Under the pieces are notes generated by a model. The model had not been told where the DNA came from and ran no database searches. It worked only from the letters and a program-made list of their open reading frames with translations. Source: Syntrophomonadaceae bacterium (GTDB taxonomy: Bacteria > Bacillota > Dethiobacteria > DTU022 > UBA8154). Taken from it: a stretch of 17,209 nucleotides of DNA. The stretch covers positions 1-17,209 of the forward strand of contig SKTJ01000106.1 of the NCBI GenBank assembly GCA_007122565.1, given 5' to 3'. Both the position numbers and the translations under genes were made by a program. Below, one piece after another: positions 6,475 to 13,973 of the stretch (position 1 is its first letter; every line of letters starts with the position of its first letter).

Positions 6475-6560
6475 GTCATTGCAAGGAGCGTCAGCGACGC
6501 GGCGATCTCAGGGTAAAAAAGCATAAGTGCCAGATTACCGCGCCTCCGGCTCGCAATGAC
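6475..6560. repeat. MITE-like palindromic repeat, copy A
   Basis: An 86-bp element with terminal inverted repeats: it begins GTCATTGCAAGGAGCG and ends CGGCTCGCAATGAC. Internally GCGTC-AGC-GACGC can form a small hairpin. The reverse complement of its right end matches the left end of copy B (15680 onward) at 28 of 30 positions. It encodes no protein. It lies just after mnmA in the 220-nt spacer before the zinc-ribbon gene. No clear target-site duplication is visible. Confidence 0.75.
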
Positions 6561-6673
6561 AAAGCCGGCGCGTAATGGCACAGTCTGAGTTCGCAGAGTA
6601 TTTTTATTTCCTTTTTAGGAGAAAATAGTATTTATAGGGCCGTAGTAGAGTACTTTTATTAGGAGGGCCACTA

Positions 6674-6907
6674 ATGACCTGTCCGGTCTGCAATGGTAAT
6701 AATACGGGAAAAATTGGGGGCAACACTTATTATTGTGCCAGCTGTCTGCTTGAGTACGAGGAAAACGACGGGAAGATAAATATTTACTACATCGATCCCG
6801 ACGGTATGCCTGTATCGCTGAAAAATACCGATACGGCACAAAAACTCGTGAGTACCCTGCAGGATGATGAGCAACTGCTCTCATGGGAAGAGATACGACC
6901 AAGGTAA
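6674..6907 (+). CDS. Small zinc-ribbon protein of unknown function
   Basis: A 77-residue protein with two CxxC knuckles (Cys3/Cys6 in CPVC and Cys21/Cys24 in CASC), which should bind one zinc ion. An acidic and polar region without a known domain follows (EYEENDGKINIYYIDPDG and on to LLSWEEIRPR). The ATG is preceded by a perfect AGGAGG site (6661-6666) at 7-nt spacing. It lies 23 nt upstream of the AI-2E-family permease on the same strand and is likely co-transcribed. I do not recognise a named family. A nucleic-acid or protein-interaction role would be a guess. Confidence 0.8.
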   Translation: MTCPVCNGNNTGKIGGNTYYCASCLLEYEENDGKINIYYIDPDGMPVSLKNTDTAQKLVSTLQDDEQLLSWEEIRPR

Positions 6908-6930
6908 CCGGGGGGAGGGGGTAAGCGATC

Positions 6931-7923
6931 ATGGGGGGACTTATGGCGTTGGTGATCACTCCCCTCCTTCTGGCTGTACTGCTTTCATATATCCTGGCAC
7001 CTCCGGTACGGTATTTAGAGAATAAACAGCGTCTTTCCCGCTCCGCTTCCATTCTTACTATCTATGTATTTCTTACAGCTTTATTGCTCCTAGTCTGTCT
7101 CAATGTGTTTCCCGCCCTGCTTCAGGAGTTGGAGGAACTGACAGATCTATTGCCTGTATATACTGAAAGGTCCATACTTTTCCTTGAGTCTCTGGAGGAG
7201 CGCTGGCAGCGCTTTGAAGTACCGTCAAGCGTGCGCCGTGCCATTGATGAAAACATAGATACAATGCAGGGAATGCTGGCACAGCGCATGGAAAAGCTTG
7301 CTTTATTTATGCTATCGGTAGTCGGCCAGATTATAGCCTTGCTGCTCGTTCCCCTTTTTACCTTTTATTTTTTACGGGACGGTGATAAATTTAAAAAAAC
7401 GTTACTCCGTTTCATTCCACCATCCTTTCGCCGGGAAATGGAACAGGCGTTGGCGGATGTGAATAAGGCGCTGGGAGGTTACTTACGGGGCCTTATCATT
7501 GTCAGTCTCGCAGTAGGGGGAATGCTTTACATTGGTTTGCTTATTCTAGGTGTGGAATTTGCCCTCTTTTTAGGGATACTGAACGCCCTTTTAAATATTA
7601 TCCCGTATTTTGGACCACTGATCGGAGCCGTACCCGTAACAATCATCGCTTATCTTCAATCTCCCAGTCTGGCCTGGAAGGCTATCTTATTAATGATCAT
7701 CGTACAACAGGTGGAGAGTCAGCTAATTGCTCCCCGTGTTTATGGGCGTGAACTGGGGTTTCATCCCCTTGTTGTAGTGATCGCTGTTATACTGGGCGGC
7801 GTCTTTCTCGGCTTTTTTGGTTTAATCTTCGTCATTCCCCTTACCGCTGTTTTGTTCATCTTCATTAAGCATTTTTATCCCCTGGTAAAACAGGCTATTA
7901 GAGAAAATAAGGATGGGCATTAA
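6931..7923 (+). CDS. AI-2E family transporter (PF01594-type membrane permease)
   Basis: A 330-residue polytopic membrane protein. Hydrophobic segments lie at about residues 5-24, 36-60, 125-148, 185-210, 212-240, 250-268 and 275-318. Between the second and third is a soluble helical stretch (about 62-122). The central GYLRGLIIVSL, LGILNALLNIIPYFGPLIG, VESQLIAPRVYG and FVIPLTAV segments are typical of the AI-2E exporter/YdbI/YtvI superfamily. Named members export autoinducer-2 or act as Na+/H+ antiporters, so the substrate here is unknown. Translation starts at ATG 6931 behind a G-rich site (GGGGGAGGGGG, about 6910-6920); an in-frame stop at 6922 prevents any upstream extension. The N-terminus is short: it begins directly in the first helix, and the protein is near the lower end of the family length range. 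Confidence 0.88.
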   Translation: MGGLMALVITPLLLAVLLSYILAPPVRYLENKQRLSRSASILTIYVFLTALLLLVCLNVFPALLQELEELTDLLPVYTERSILFLESLEERWQRFEVPSSVRRAIDENIDTMQGMLAQRMEKLALFMLSVVGQIIALLLVPLFTFYFLRDGDKFKKTLLRFIPPSFRREMEQALADVNKALGGYLRGLIIVSLAVGGMLYIGLLILGVEFALFLGILNALLNIIPYFGPLIGAVPVTIIAYLQSPSLAWKAILLMIIVQQVESQLIAPRVYGRELGFHPLVVVIAVILGGVFLGFFGLIFVIPLTAVLFIFIKHFYPLVKQAIRENKDGH

Positions 7924-7937
7924 ACATTTCCTGCTCA

Positions 7938-7966
7938 TTGACAGGCCCATATATTGCCGCTATAAT
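7938..7966 (+). promoter_or_regulatory. Perfect-consensus sigma-A promoter of alaS
   Basis: TTGACA (7938-7943), a 17-nt spacer, and TATAAT (7961-7966) form an exact consensus promoter. Transcription would begin near 7973, leaving a leader of about 24 nt with GGAGG (7984-7988) before the alaS ATG. That leaves no room for a T-box riboswitch between promoter and gene. It likely drives the whole alaS-to-PBP block. Confidence 0.88.
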
Positions 7967-7996
7967 TGTTTTGATCCTTAATTGGAGGCAAATGAT

Positions 7997-10645
7997 ATGA
8001 AAAGCACTGAAATACGGGATGTGTTTTTGCACTTTTTTAAACAAAAGGAACATTTGATTCTGCCCAGCTTTCCCCTTGTACCACAAAATGACCCGACGCT
8101 TTTGCTCATTGGTGCGGGGATGGCTCCCTTAAAACCCTATTTTACAGGAGAGAAGCAACCTCCCAGTATACGCATTGCCACCTGCCAGAAGTGCGTGCGC
8201 ACACCGGATATTGAAAAGGTGGGCATTACGGCGCGCCATGCCACTTTTTTCGAGATGCTCGGCAACTTTTCTTTTGGTGATTACTTCAAAAAAGAAGCGA
8301 TTGCCTGGGCCTGGGAGCTAATGACGGAAGGTTACCGTTTTCCGGAAGAGCGGCTTTTGGTAAGCATTTACGAGGATGACGAAGAGTCCTTTGCCATCTG
8401 GCGGGATGATATGGGGCTGCCGGAAGAAAAGATTTTCCGCCTCGGTAAAAAGGATAATTTTTGGGAAATCGGCCTCGGGCCCTGCGGGCCTTGTTCTGAA
8501 ATATATTACGACCGGGGGCCTGAGTACAGCTGCGGCAGCGCTGATTGTGCGGTGGGCTGTGACTGTGACCGCTACCTGGAAGTCTGGAATCTGGTCTTTA
8601 CCCAGTTTAACAAGGAGGAAGACGGGTCCTATACTCCATTAAAACAGAAAAATATTGATACAGGAGCCGGCTTGGAGCGGTTGGCCGTGGCATTACAGGG
8701 AGTTGATTCCCTTTTTGAGATAGATATTGTAAAGCCTCTGCTCGATCATTTTGCAAGCAGGGCCGGAGTTATGTATGGTAAGGACGATGAAAAAGATATT
8801 TCGCTCCGGGTGATCACGGAACATTTACGCAGCGTGGCTTTCATGATTGCCGACGGAATCATGCCGGCCAACGAAGGACGGGGTTATGTGCTACGCCGCA
8901 TCCTGCGCCGCGCTGTAAGGCATGGTAAGTTGCTCGGGGTGAATGCTTCTTTTCTCTATAAGGGCGTGCCCATACTGGTGGAACTAATGGGTGAACCCTA
9001 CCCGGAACTGAGCCGTAACGGCGATTTCATTACCGGGGTGGTACGGCAGGAAGAGGAACGCTTCCGCAATACCCTGGATCAGGGAATGGATCTGCTGGAC
9101 GAGTTGGCTGCTGCTCTTCAGGAAAAAAAGGAGACAGTTTTGCCGGGCCGGGATGCATTTAAACTGTATGATACCTTCGGTTTTCCCCTTGACTTAACGC
9201 GGGAGATCATGGAGGAAAGAAATATGACTGTGGATGAAGGGGGATTTGCTGAGGCGCTGGAGGCGCAGCGGCAAAGGGGCCGCGCAGCTTCAGCCCAGAA
9301 CAGGGAAGAGGCGGGGCACACAGATCTGCTGACCCCACTGCTGTCTGGAGAAGAGACTATTTTCCTCGGTTACGAGACGCTGGAGGCCGCCGCAGAAGTG
9401 CTGGATATTATTGAGGGGAAGAATGACACTTTTGTGCGCCAGGAGAAAAGCACCGGCGGCGATGAAATCTATATCCTCCTTGATCGTACACCCTTTTATG
9501 GAGAAAAGGGAGGGCAGGTCGGAGATACGGGAGAAATCCGCTGGGACGGGGGCAGGGCTTTAGTAAATGCCACCCATGTGGGTCCGGGGGGAGAAATATT
9601 GCACCGTGTCACCATCGAGAACGGCATTATAAATCGTGGGGAAACGGTCCGGGCTGTTGTGGACCGGCAACGCCGCCGTGCTGTGGCCCGCAACCACACT
9701 GCCACCCACCTGCTGCACCGCGCTCTGAAAGAGGTTCTGGGGGACCACGTCAACCAGGCCGGTTCCTTTGTGGCTCCGGAACGGATGCGCTTTGACTTTA
9801 CTCATCTGGCATCCCTTACAGCGGAGGAACTTGACCGTATCGAAACGTTGGCAAATGAAGCAGTTTTGCATAATTACGCCGTTGAACCGTTTTTCAGCAG
9901 TTTACAGGATGCGTTGGAATTGGGCGCTGTGGCCCTTTTTGACGAGAAATATGGTCAGCAGGTAAGAGTAGTGCGCATTGCCGATTATTCACTTGAACTT
10001 TGCGGCGGCACCCATGTGGATTCCACCGGGGAGATTGGGATGGTTAAGATTCTCCACGAGGGAGGGATCGGGGCCGGGTTGCGCCGCATCGAGGCTCTCA
10101 CAGGCACAGGTGCCTATCAGCACCTGGCGCAAAACGATCGTTTACTCAAAGAGACCGCCTCGCTGCTAAAGACTACGCCGGAAAGTTTGATGCCCCGTGT
10201 TAGTGAGCTCCTTGAGACGCAGAAAGAGTTGCAGCGCAAGGTGAAAACCCTGCAACAGCAAATCGGGCTTGCCCGTGTGGAGAGCCTGTTGGAGAATATT
10301 GATTATACCCTGGAAGTCCCCGTTTTAAGCGCCACGGTGGAGGCACAGGATGCGGAAACCTTGCGTGTCTATCTGGATAAACTGCGCGAAGGAATGAAGA
10401 GTGGCGTAATTCTACTTAGTGCTATTACCAACGGTAAGGTGCTCTTTGCCGCCGCTGTGACTGCGGACCTGATAAAAAAAGGCTTGCACGCTGGTAAGCT
10501 TGTATCTGAAGTGGCCCGTATTACGGGCGGGGGTGGGGGAGGACGTCCGGATATGGCCCAGGCCGGCGGCAAAGAACCGCAAAAATTGGATCTGGCTATG
10601 GCCCGCGTACCGGAACTTGTAAGTGCGCAGCACCGGGAGAACTAA
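7997..10645 (+). CDS. alaS: Alanyl-tRNA synthetase
   Basis: An 882-residue cytoplasmic class II synthetase that charges tRNA-Ala and edits mischarged Ser/Gly. The N-terminal catalytic domain shows FPLVPQNDPTLLLIGAGM, CQKCVRTPDIEKVG, FFEMLGNFSFGDYFK and DTGAGLERLAVALQG. The editing domain has the zinc-binding HTATH (567-571) and CGGTH (669-673). A coiled-coil stretch (about 725-760) leads to a C-terminal DHHA1 domain with a GGGGGGRPD loop starting at residue 844. The ATG at 7997 has GGAGG at 8-nt spacing. A TTG at 7982 would extend the frame by five residues but overlaps the ribosome site. Length is normal. It is the first gene after the consensus promoter, and ireB follows after 75 nt. Confidence 0.98.
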   Translation: MKSTEIRDVFLHFFKQKEHLILPSFPLVPQNDPTLLLIGAGMAPLKPYFTGEKQPPSIRIATCQKCVRTPDIEKVGITARHATFFEMLGNFSFGDYFKKEAIAWAWELMTEGYRFPEERLLVSIYEDDEESFAIWRDDMGLPEEKIFRLGKKDNFWEIGLGPCGPCSEIYYDRGPEYSCGSADCAVGCDCDRYLEVWNLVFTQFNKEEDGSYTPLKQKNIDTGAGLERLAVALQGVDSLFEIDIVKPLLDHFASRAGVMYGKDDEKDISLRVITEHLRSVAFMIADGIMPANEGRGYVLRRILRRAVRHGKLLGVNASFLYKGVPILVELMGEPYPELSRNGDFITGVVRQEEERFRNTLDQGMDLLDELAAALQEKKETVLPGRDAFKLYDTFGFPLDLTREIMEERNMTVDEGGFAEALEAQRQRGRAASAQNREEAGHTDLLTPLLSGEETIFLGYETLEAAAEVLDIIEGKNDTFVRQEKSTGGDEIYILLDRTPFYGEKGGQVGDTGEIRWDGGRALVNATHVGPGGEILHRVTIENGIINRGETVRAVVDRQRRRAVARNHTATHLLHRALKEVLGDHVNQAGSFVAPERMRFDFTHLASLTAEELDRIETLANEAVLHNYAVEPFFSSLQDALELGAVALFDEKYGQQVRVVRIADYSLELCGGTHVDSTGEIGMVKILHEGGIGAGLRRIEALTGTGAYQHLAQNDRLLKETASLLKTTPESLMPRVSELLETQKELQRKVKTLQQQIGLARVESLLENIDYTLEVPVLSATVEAQDAETLRVYLDKLREGMKSGVILLSAITNGKVLFAAAVTADLIKKGLHAGKLVSEVARITGGGGGGRPDMAQAGGKEPQKLDLAMARVPELVSAQHREN

Positions 10646-10720
10646 AGCAGGATATCCCGGTTTAAATACTATCCGTGTTTTTGCTACAGAGTTTTATTTT
10701 CGGGGAGGTGGACTGATCCC

Positions 10721-10993
10721 GTGAATGACTTTAACCACACCATGAAATTTGATGTGCGTGCCGAAGAAGAAATTAACGAAGCACAGATGGTGCTAGAAGA
10801 AGTGTACGAAGCGCTGAAGCAGAAAGGTTACAACCCGATAAACCAGCTAGTGGGTTATCTTTTATCCGGTGACCCCGCCTATATCACCAGTTATAATAAC
10901 GCCCGCAGTACTGTTCTCAAGTTGGAACGGGACGATTTGCTGGAGGAGATGGTGCGCTTCTATCTCGATAGCAAGTTGGACAAAGAAAGGTAA
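10721..10993 (+). CDS. ireB: IreB/ReoM family regulator (UPF0297), PASTA-kinase substrate
   Basis: A 90-residue protein of the UPF0297 family. In Enterococcus IreB is phosphorylated by the kinase IreK and affects cephalosporin resistance. Its Listeria homologue ReoM is phosphorylated at Thr7 and controls ClpCP degradation of MurA, the first enzyme of peptidoglycan synthesis. The segment GYNPINQLVGYLLSGDPAYIT is nearly invariant in the family. The start is GTG at 10721 behind GGGGAGGTGG (10702-10711). This start puts a threonine at position 7 (MNDFNHTMKF), matching the known phosphosite context and supporting the choice over ATG 10742. It follows alaS as in Bacillus (yrzL). The next gene starts 8 nt after its stop, so it is in an operon. 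Confidence 0.95.
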   Translation: MNDFNHTMKFDVRAEEEINEAQMVLEEVYEALKQKGYNPINQLVGYLLSGDPAYITSYNNARSTVLKLERDDLLEEMVRFYLDSKLDKER

Positions 10994-11001
10994 TTTGACG
11001 C

Positions 11002-11958
11002 TTGGAATATCGTGTTCTGGGAAAGACTGAACTGTTTGTTTCCCGGCTCTGTTTTGGCACGCTTACGCTAGGCCCCTTGCAGGCGAATCTTTCCCTGGAA
11101 GCGGGAGCGGAGTTGCTGGCCGAAGCACTGGACGGGGGAATTAATTTTTGGGATACGGCGGAGCTCTATGACAATTATGCTTATCTGCGTCTTGCGATTC
11201 AAAAAGCCGGGTCACAGCCTGTAATTGCCACCAAGACTTATGCAGACAGCGCTGCAGGAGCAAGCGCCTCTTTGGAAAAAGCGCGCCGCGAAATAGATCT
11301 TGATATTATCCCCATTTTCATGCTGCACGAGCAGGAATCGGCCCTCACGTTGGAGGGGCACAGGCGGGCGCTGGAGTATCTGTGTGAGGCCAGGGAACGG
11401 GGTTATATTAAAGCAGTGGGTATTTCATGTCATACCGTAGCCGCTGTTAAGGCGGCTATTGATCTACCGGAACTGGCAGTAATTCACCCCATTATTAATT
11501 ATGGCGGAATTGGGATCAAAGACGGTACTGTTGCAGAGATGGTGGAAGCGATGCGCTGCGCTTATGACGCGGGGTTGGGCATCTACGGCATGAAAGTGTT
11601 GGGTGGTGGCCATCTCGGCGCTACCGTGGAAAAGGCCTTTAAATTTGCCCTTAATCTTGATTGTCTGCATGCCATGGCTGTGGGTATGGCCAGACGGGAT
11701 GAACTGGCTGTAAACATTGCGTACATACAGGGACTTCAGCCCCCGGTGCAGGCGGTAACCAGGCTGGCTGGCAGAAAGCGCCTTCTCAAAGTGGAGAACT
11801 GGTGCAGTGGCTGCGGGCGTTGTGTGGAAAGGTGCCCCCAGGGGGCACTTGCACTGCAAGGAGATAAGAAAATGCGCGCCGACGTGGACATGGAGCAATG
11901 CATCTTATGTGGATACTGTGGCGCAGCCTGTCCGGATATGTGCATAAAAGTGTTCTAG
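11002..11958 (+). CDS. Aldo/keto reductase fused to a 2x[4Fe-4S] ferredoxin domain
   Basis: A 318-residue protein. Residues 1-260 are an aldo/keto reductase barrel with the tetrad Asp51 and Tyr56 (FWDTAELYDNY), Lys78 (VIATKTY) and His109 (FMLHEQE), followed by GISCHTVAAV. The C-terminus (about 272-318) carries two ferredoxin-type cluster motifs, CSGCGRCVERCP and CILCGYCGAACP. The combination suits the predicted oxidoreductases of COG1453 type. The physiological substrate is unknown, and the clusters imply electron transfer beyond simple NAD(P)H chemistry. The start is TTG at 11002; the only upstream ribosome-like sequence is AAAGG overlapping the ireB stop. It lies between ireB and ruvX, where Bacillus has no gene. 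Tight spacing upstream and 45 nt downstream suggest co-transcription. The stop is TAG. Confidence 0.9.
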   Translation: MEYRVLGKTELFVSRLCFGTLTLGPLQANLSLEAGAELLAEALDGGINFWDTAELYDNYAYLRLAIQKAGSQPVIATKTYADSAAGASASLEKARREIDLDIIPIFMLHEQESALTLEGHRRALEYLCEARERGYIKAVGISCHTVAAVKAAIDLPELAVIHPIINYGGIGIKDGTVAEMVEAMRCAYDAGLGIYGMKVLGGGHLGATVEKAFKFALNLDCLHAMAVGMARRDELAVNIAYIQGLQPPVQAVTRLAGRKRLLKVENWCSGCGRCVERCPQGALALQGDKKMRADVDMEQCILCGYCGAACPDMCIKVF

Positions 11959-11964
11959 GGAAAA

Positions 11965-11979
11965 GGAGTCAGAATAAGA
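11965..11979 (+). repeat. GGAGTCA heptamer tract, copy 3
   Basis: GGAGTCAGAATAAGA in the AKR-ruvX spacer is identical over 15 bases to the end of copy 2 (5199-5213). It starts 7 nt after the AKR stop codon, so it does not interrupt a gene. Confidence 0.6.
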
Positions 11980-12003
11980 GCAAAAACCGATATAGGAGAA
12001 GAT

Positions 12004-12447
12004 ATGCGTATTTTAGCCCTGGACATGGGTGAAAAAAACATTGGTGTGGCGGTAAGCGATCCCCTGGAAATTACAGCCCAGGGAGTAACGGTAATCCGCC
12101 GTAGCAGCATAAAAAAAGACATGGCCAGACTCCGTGAGCTGGTTCAGGAATATAATGTAGAAAAAATCGTTCTGGGATACCCCTTGAACATGGACGGCAG
12201 CGCGGGAGAAAAGGCCCGGGAGATTCTGGCTTTAAAGGAGAAACTGGCAAATACATTTTCCCTGCCTGTAGTAATCTGGGACGAGCGTCTTACCACGGTG
12301 GCGGCGCAGCGTACTTTGCTTGATGCCGGTTTGCGCCGTGCCCATCGTAAAAAAGTAATTGACAAGGTGGCCGCTGTTCTGATCCTGGAGAGTTACATGC
12401 AGAGCAGACCCGCCATGGATGAGCAGAACGGCGATAGGGTAAAGTAG
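12004..12447 (+). CDS. ruvX: RuvX/YqgF family RNase H-fold nuclease (putative Holliday junction resolvase / pre-16S rRNA nuclease)
   Basis: A 147-residue RNase H-fold protein. Acidic candidate active-site residues are Asp7 (LALDMGEKNIGVAVSD), the WDERLTT motif (Asp93/Glu94) and Asp120 (KVIDKVAAVLILESYM). Length matches the family. E. coli YqgF matures the 16S rRNA 5' end and Mycobacterium RuvX resolves Holliday junctions; which applies here cannot be decided. The ATG has an AGGAGAAG site at about 11994. It is followed after 22 nt by the DUF1292 gene, the same order as yrrK-yrzB in Bacillus. The stop is TAG. Confidence 0.95.
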   Translation: MRILALDMGEKNIGVAVSDPLEITAQGVTVIRRSSIKKDMARLRELVQEYNVEKIVLGYPLNMDGSAGEKAREILALKEKLANTFSLPVVIWDERLTTVAAQRTLLDAGLRRAHRKKVIDKVAAVLILESYMQSRPAMDEQNGDRVK

Positions 12448-12469
12448 TAAAAAAAAGGAGGTTATGATC

Positions 12470-12817
12470 ATGGATGCAGAAGACCGGATCGTTACGTTGA
12501 TTGATGAAGAAGGAGAAGCGTTTGAATTTGTGATCATTGATAGTTTCACAGTGGATGAGCAGGAGTACGCTATCATGGTGCCCATGCAGGAGGAAGAGTA
12601 CGCAGGGGAAGATGAAGAAATTATAGATGTTGACGATGATATTGATGGTGGCTCTTCCCTGGAAACTGAAGAAGATCTGGAAGAGGAGGAAGCTGTGATC
12701 TTTCGTCTTAACCGCGAAGGGGAGGGGGAGACCTCTTTCGAGCTTATTGAAGATGAAGACGAATGGGAAAAGGTTTCCACGGTAGCCTTTGAAAGACTCT
12801 ACCAGGCTGAGGAATAA
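12470..12817 (+). CDS. DUF1292 (UPF0473/YrzB) family acidic protein
   Basis: A 115-residue protein of the DUF1292 family, function unknown. The core shows IVTLIDEEGEAFEFVIIDSFTV, EYAIMVP and a C-terminal EDEDEWEKVSTVAFERL, like Bacillus YrzB. Between them (about residues 41-78) is an unusually long acidic linker rich in Glu and Asp, making this protein longer than the roughly 90-residue Bacillus form. I chose ATG 12470 because AAAGGAGG (12455-12462) is 7 nt away. The ATG at 12464 is only 1 nt from that site. Its position between ruvX and mltG is conserved in Firmicutes. Confidence 0.88.
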   Translation: MDAEDRIVTLIDEEGEAFEFVIIDSFTVDEQEYAIMVPMQEEEYAGEDEEIIDVDDDIDGGSSLETEEDLEEEEAVIFRLNREGEGETSFELIEDEDEWEKVSTVAFERLYQAEE

Positions 12818-12856
12818 GCATATCGGGATAACGTAGGGGAGAGCAGGTGTTAGGAT

Positions 12857-13915
12857 TTGAAAAAAACAATTATTTTGGCAGCCCTGCTCATTTCGCTTTG
12901 CGTGGTGCTGACCCTGTCGGCATATCGGAGTGTCACGTCCCTATTAGTTCCCACCGGAAGCGGCGCGCACGATGGGGGAAATTACCTGGAAAGAGAGATC
13001 GAGATACCCATGAATTCCTCCACCGCACATATTGCTGCAGTGCTGGAGGAAGAGGGGGTTATCAGAAACGCTGTTCTGTTTCGCATATATGCCCGCTACC
13101 TGGGTTATGACCAGGAGTTGCAAGCCGGCCGGTATACGCTCAGTACGGCAATGAGCATGGAAGAGATCCTGGAGGAGTTACGCCGGGGAATCGTCTATAA
13201 AGAAACTGTCCGCTTTACCATACCCGAGGGATTTACGCTGGAACAGATTGGGGATCGGCTTGAGGCAACAGGATTGGTGGAGGCGGAATATTTTTTGGAT
13301 GCCAGTGCCAAGTACGAGAGCAATGAATTTGATTTCCTGGAGGAAATCCCTCCGGACGTTTATTACAGGCTCGAGGGATATCTCTTCCCCGACACGTATG
13401 AAGTGCATGCAGACGTCACAGCGGATGAGCTTATCACCCTGATGCTGCGCCGTTTCAAAGCAGAAATTGATGATGAATATGGCAGCAGGGCTAATGCATT
13501 GGGGTTTACGTTGCACCAGGCAGTGACCATGGCCTCTCTGGTGGAGAAGGAGGGTCAGGTCGCAGCAGAGATGCCCCTTATTTCAGCCGTATTCCACAAC
13601 CGTCTGCAAAAGGACAGCATGATCCTTTTGCAATCCTGTGCCACCGTCCAATATGCCTTGGGAGAAACAAAACCGTATCTGACCAACGCTGACTTGGAAG
13701 TGGACTCTATTTACAATACTTACATACATCCGTATCTCCCGCCCGGTCCCATTGGCGCACCGGGTAAGAAAGCGCTGCAAGCGGCAGTTGACCCTGCTCC
13801 TGTGGAATATCTCTATTTTGTGAGTAAGGAAGACGGCAGCGGAGCTCATCATTTCAGTTCCACACTGCAGGAGCATAACAGATTCAAGGCACAAGCCCAG
13901 CGTAACCGGAATTAG
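12857..13915 (+). CDS. mltG: Endolytic transglycosylase MltG (YceG-like)
   Basis: A 352-residue membrane-anchored lytic transglycosylase that cuts nascent glycan strands and so sets their length. An N-terminal membrane helix (about 4-24) places the catalytic part outside. A LysM-like subdomain (about 45-120) precedes the catalytic domain. The active-site Glu is in the LVEKEGQVAAEMPLISAVFHNRL region (EKE at 230-232). SIYNTYIHPYLPPGPIGAPG and the closing FSSTLQEHN are family signatures. The start is TTG at 12857 with GCAGGTG about 7 nt upstream. Upstream is DUF1292; downstream is a class B PBP after 58 nt. MltG functionally interacts with PBPs in other bacteria, which fits this order. The stop is TAG. 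Confidence 0.95.
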   Translation: MKKTIILAALLISLCVVLTLSAYRSVTSLLVPTGSGAHDGGNYLEREIEIPMNSSTAHIAAVLEEEGVIRNAVLFRIYARYLGYDQELQAGRYTLSTAMSMEEILEELRRGIVYKETVRFTIPEGFTLEQIGDRLEATGLVEAEYFLDASAKYESNEFDFLEEIPPDVYYRLEGYLFPDTYEVHADVTADELITLMLRRFKAEIDDEYGSRANALGFTLHQAVTMASLVEKEGQVAAEMPLISAVFHNRLQKDSMILLQSCATVQYALGETKPYLTNADLEVDSIYNTYIHPYLPPGPIGAPGKKALQAAVDPAPVEYLYFVSKEDGSGAHHFSSTLQEHNRFKAQAQRNRN

Positions 13916-13973
13916 TCTTTTTGTATAAAATTAGCCAACTAACAAATAATAGCAGCAAAAAGGGGAATTGTCG

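Noticed and set aside
7924..7996. T-box riboswitch ahead of alaS
   Set aside because: The consensus promoter leaves only about 24 nt of leader, and no AGGGTGGNACCGCG-type sequence is present.
9118..9871. Antisense open frames within alaS
   Set aside because: They are shadows of a strongly conserved coding gene in a GC-rich stretch, without start signals.
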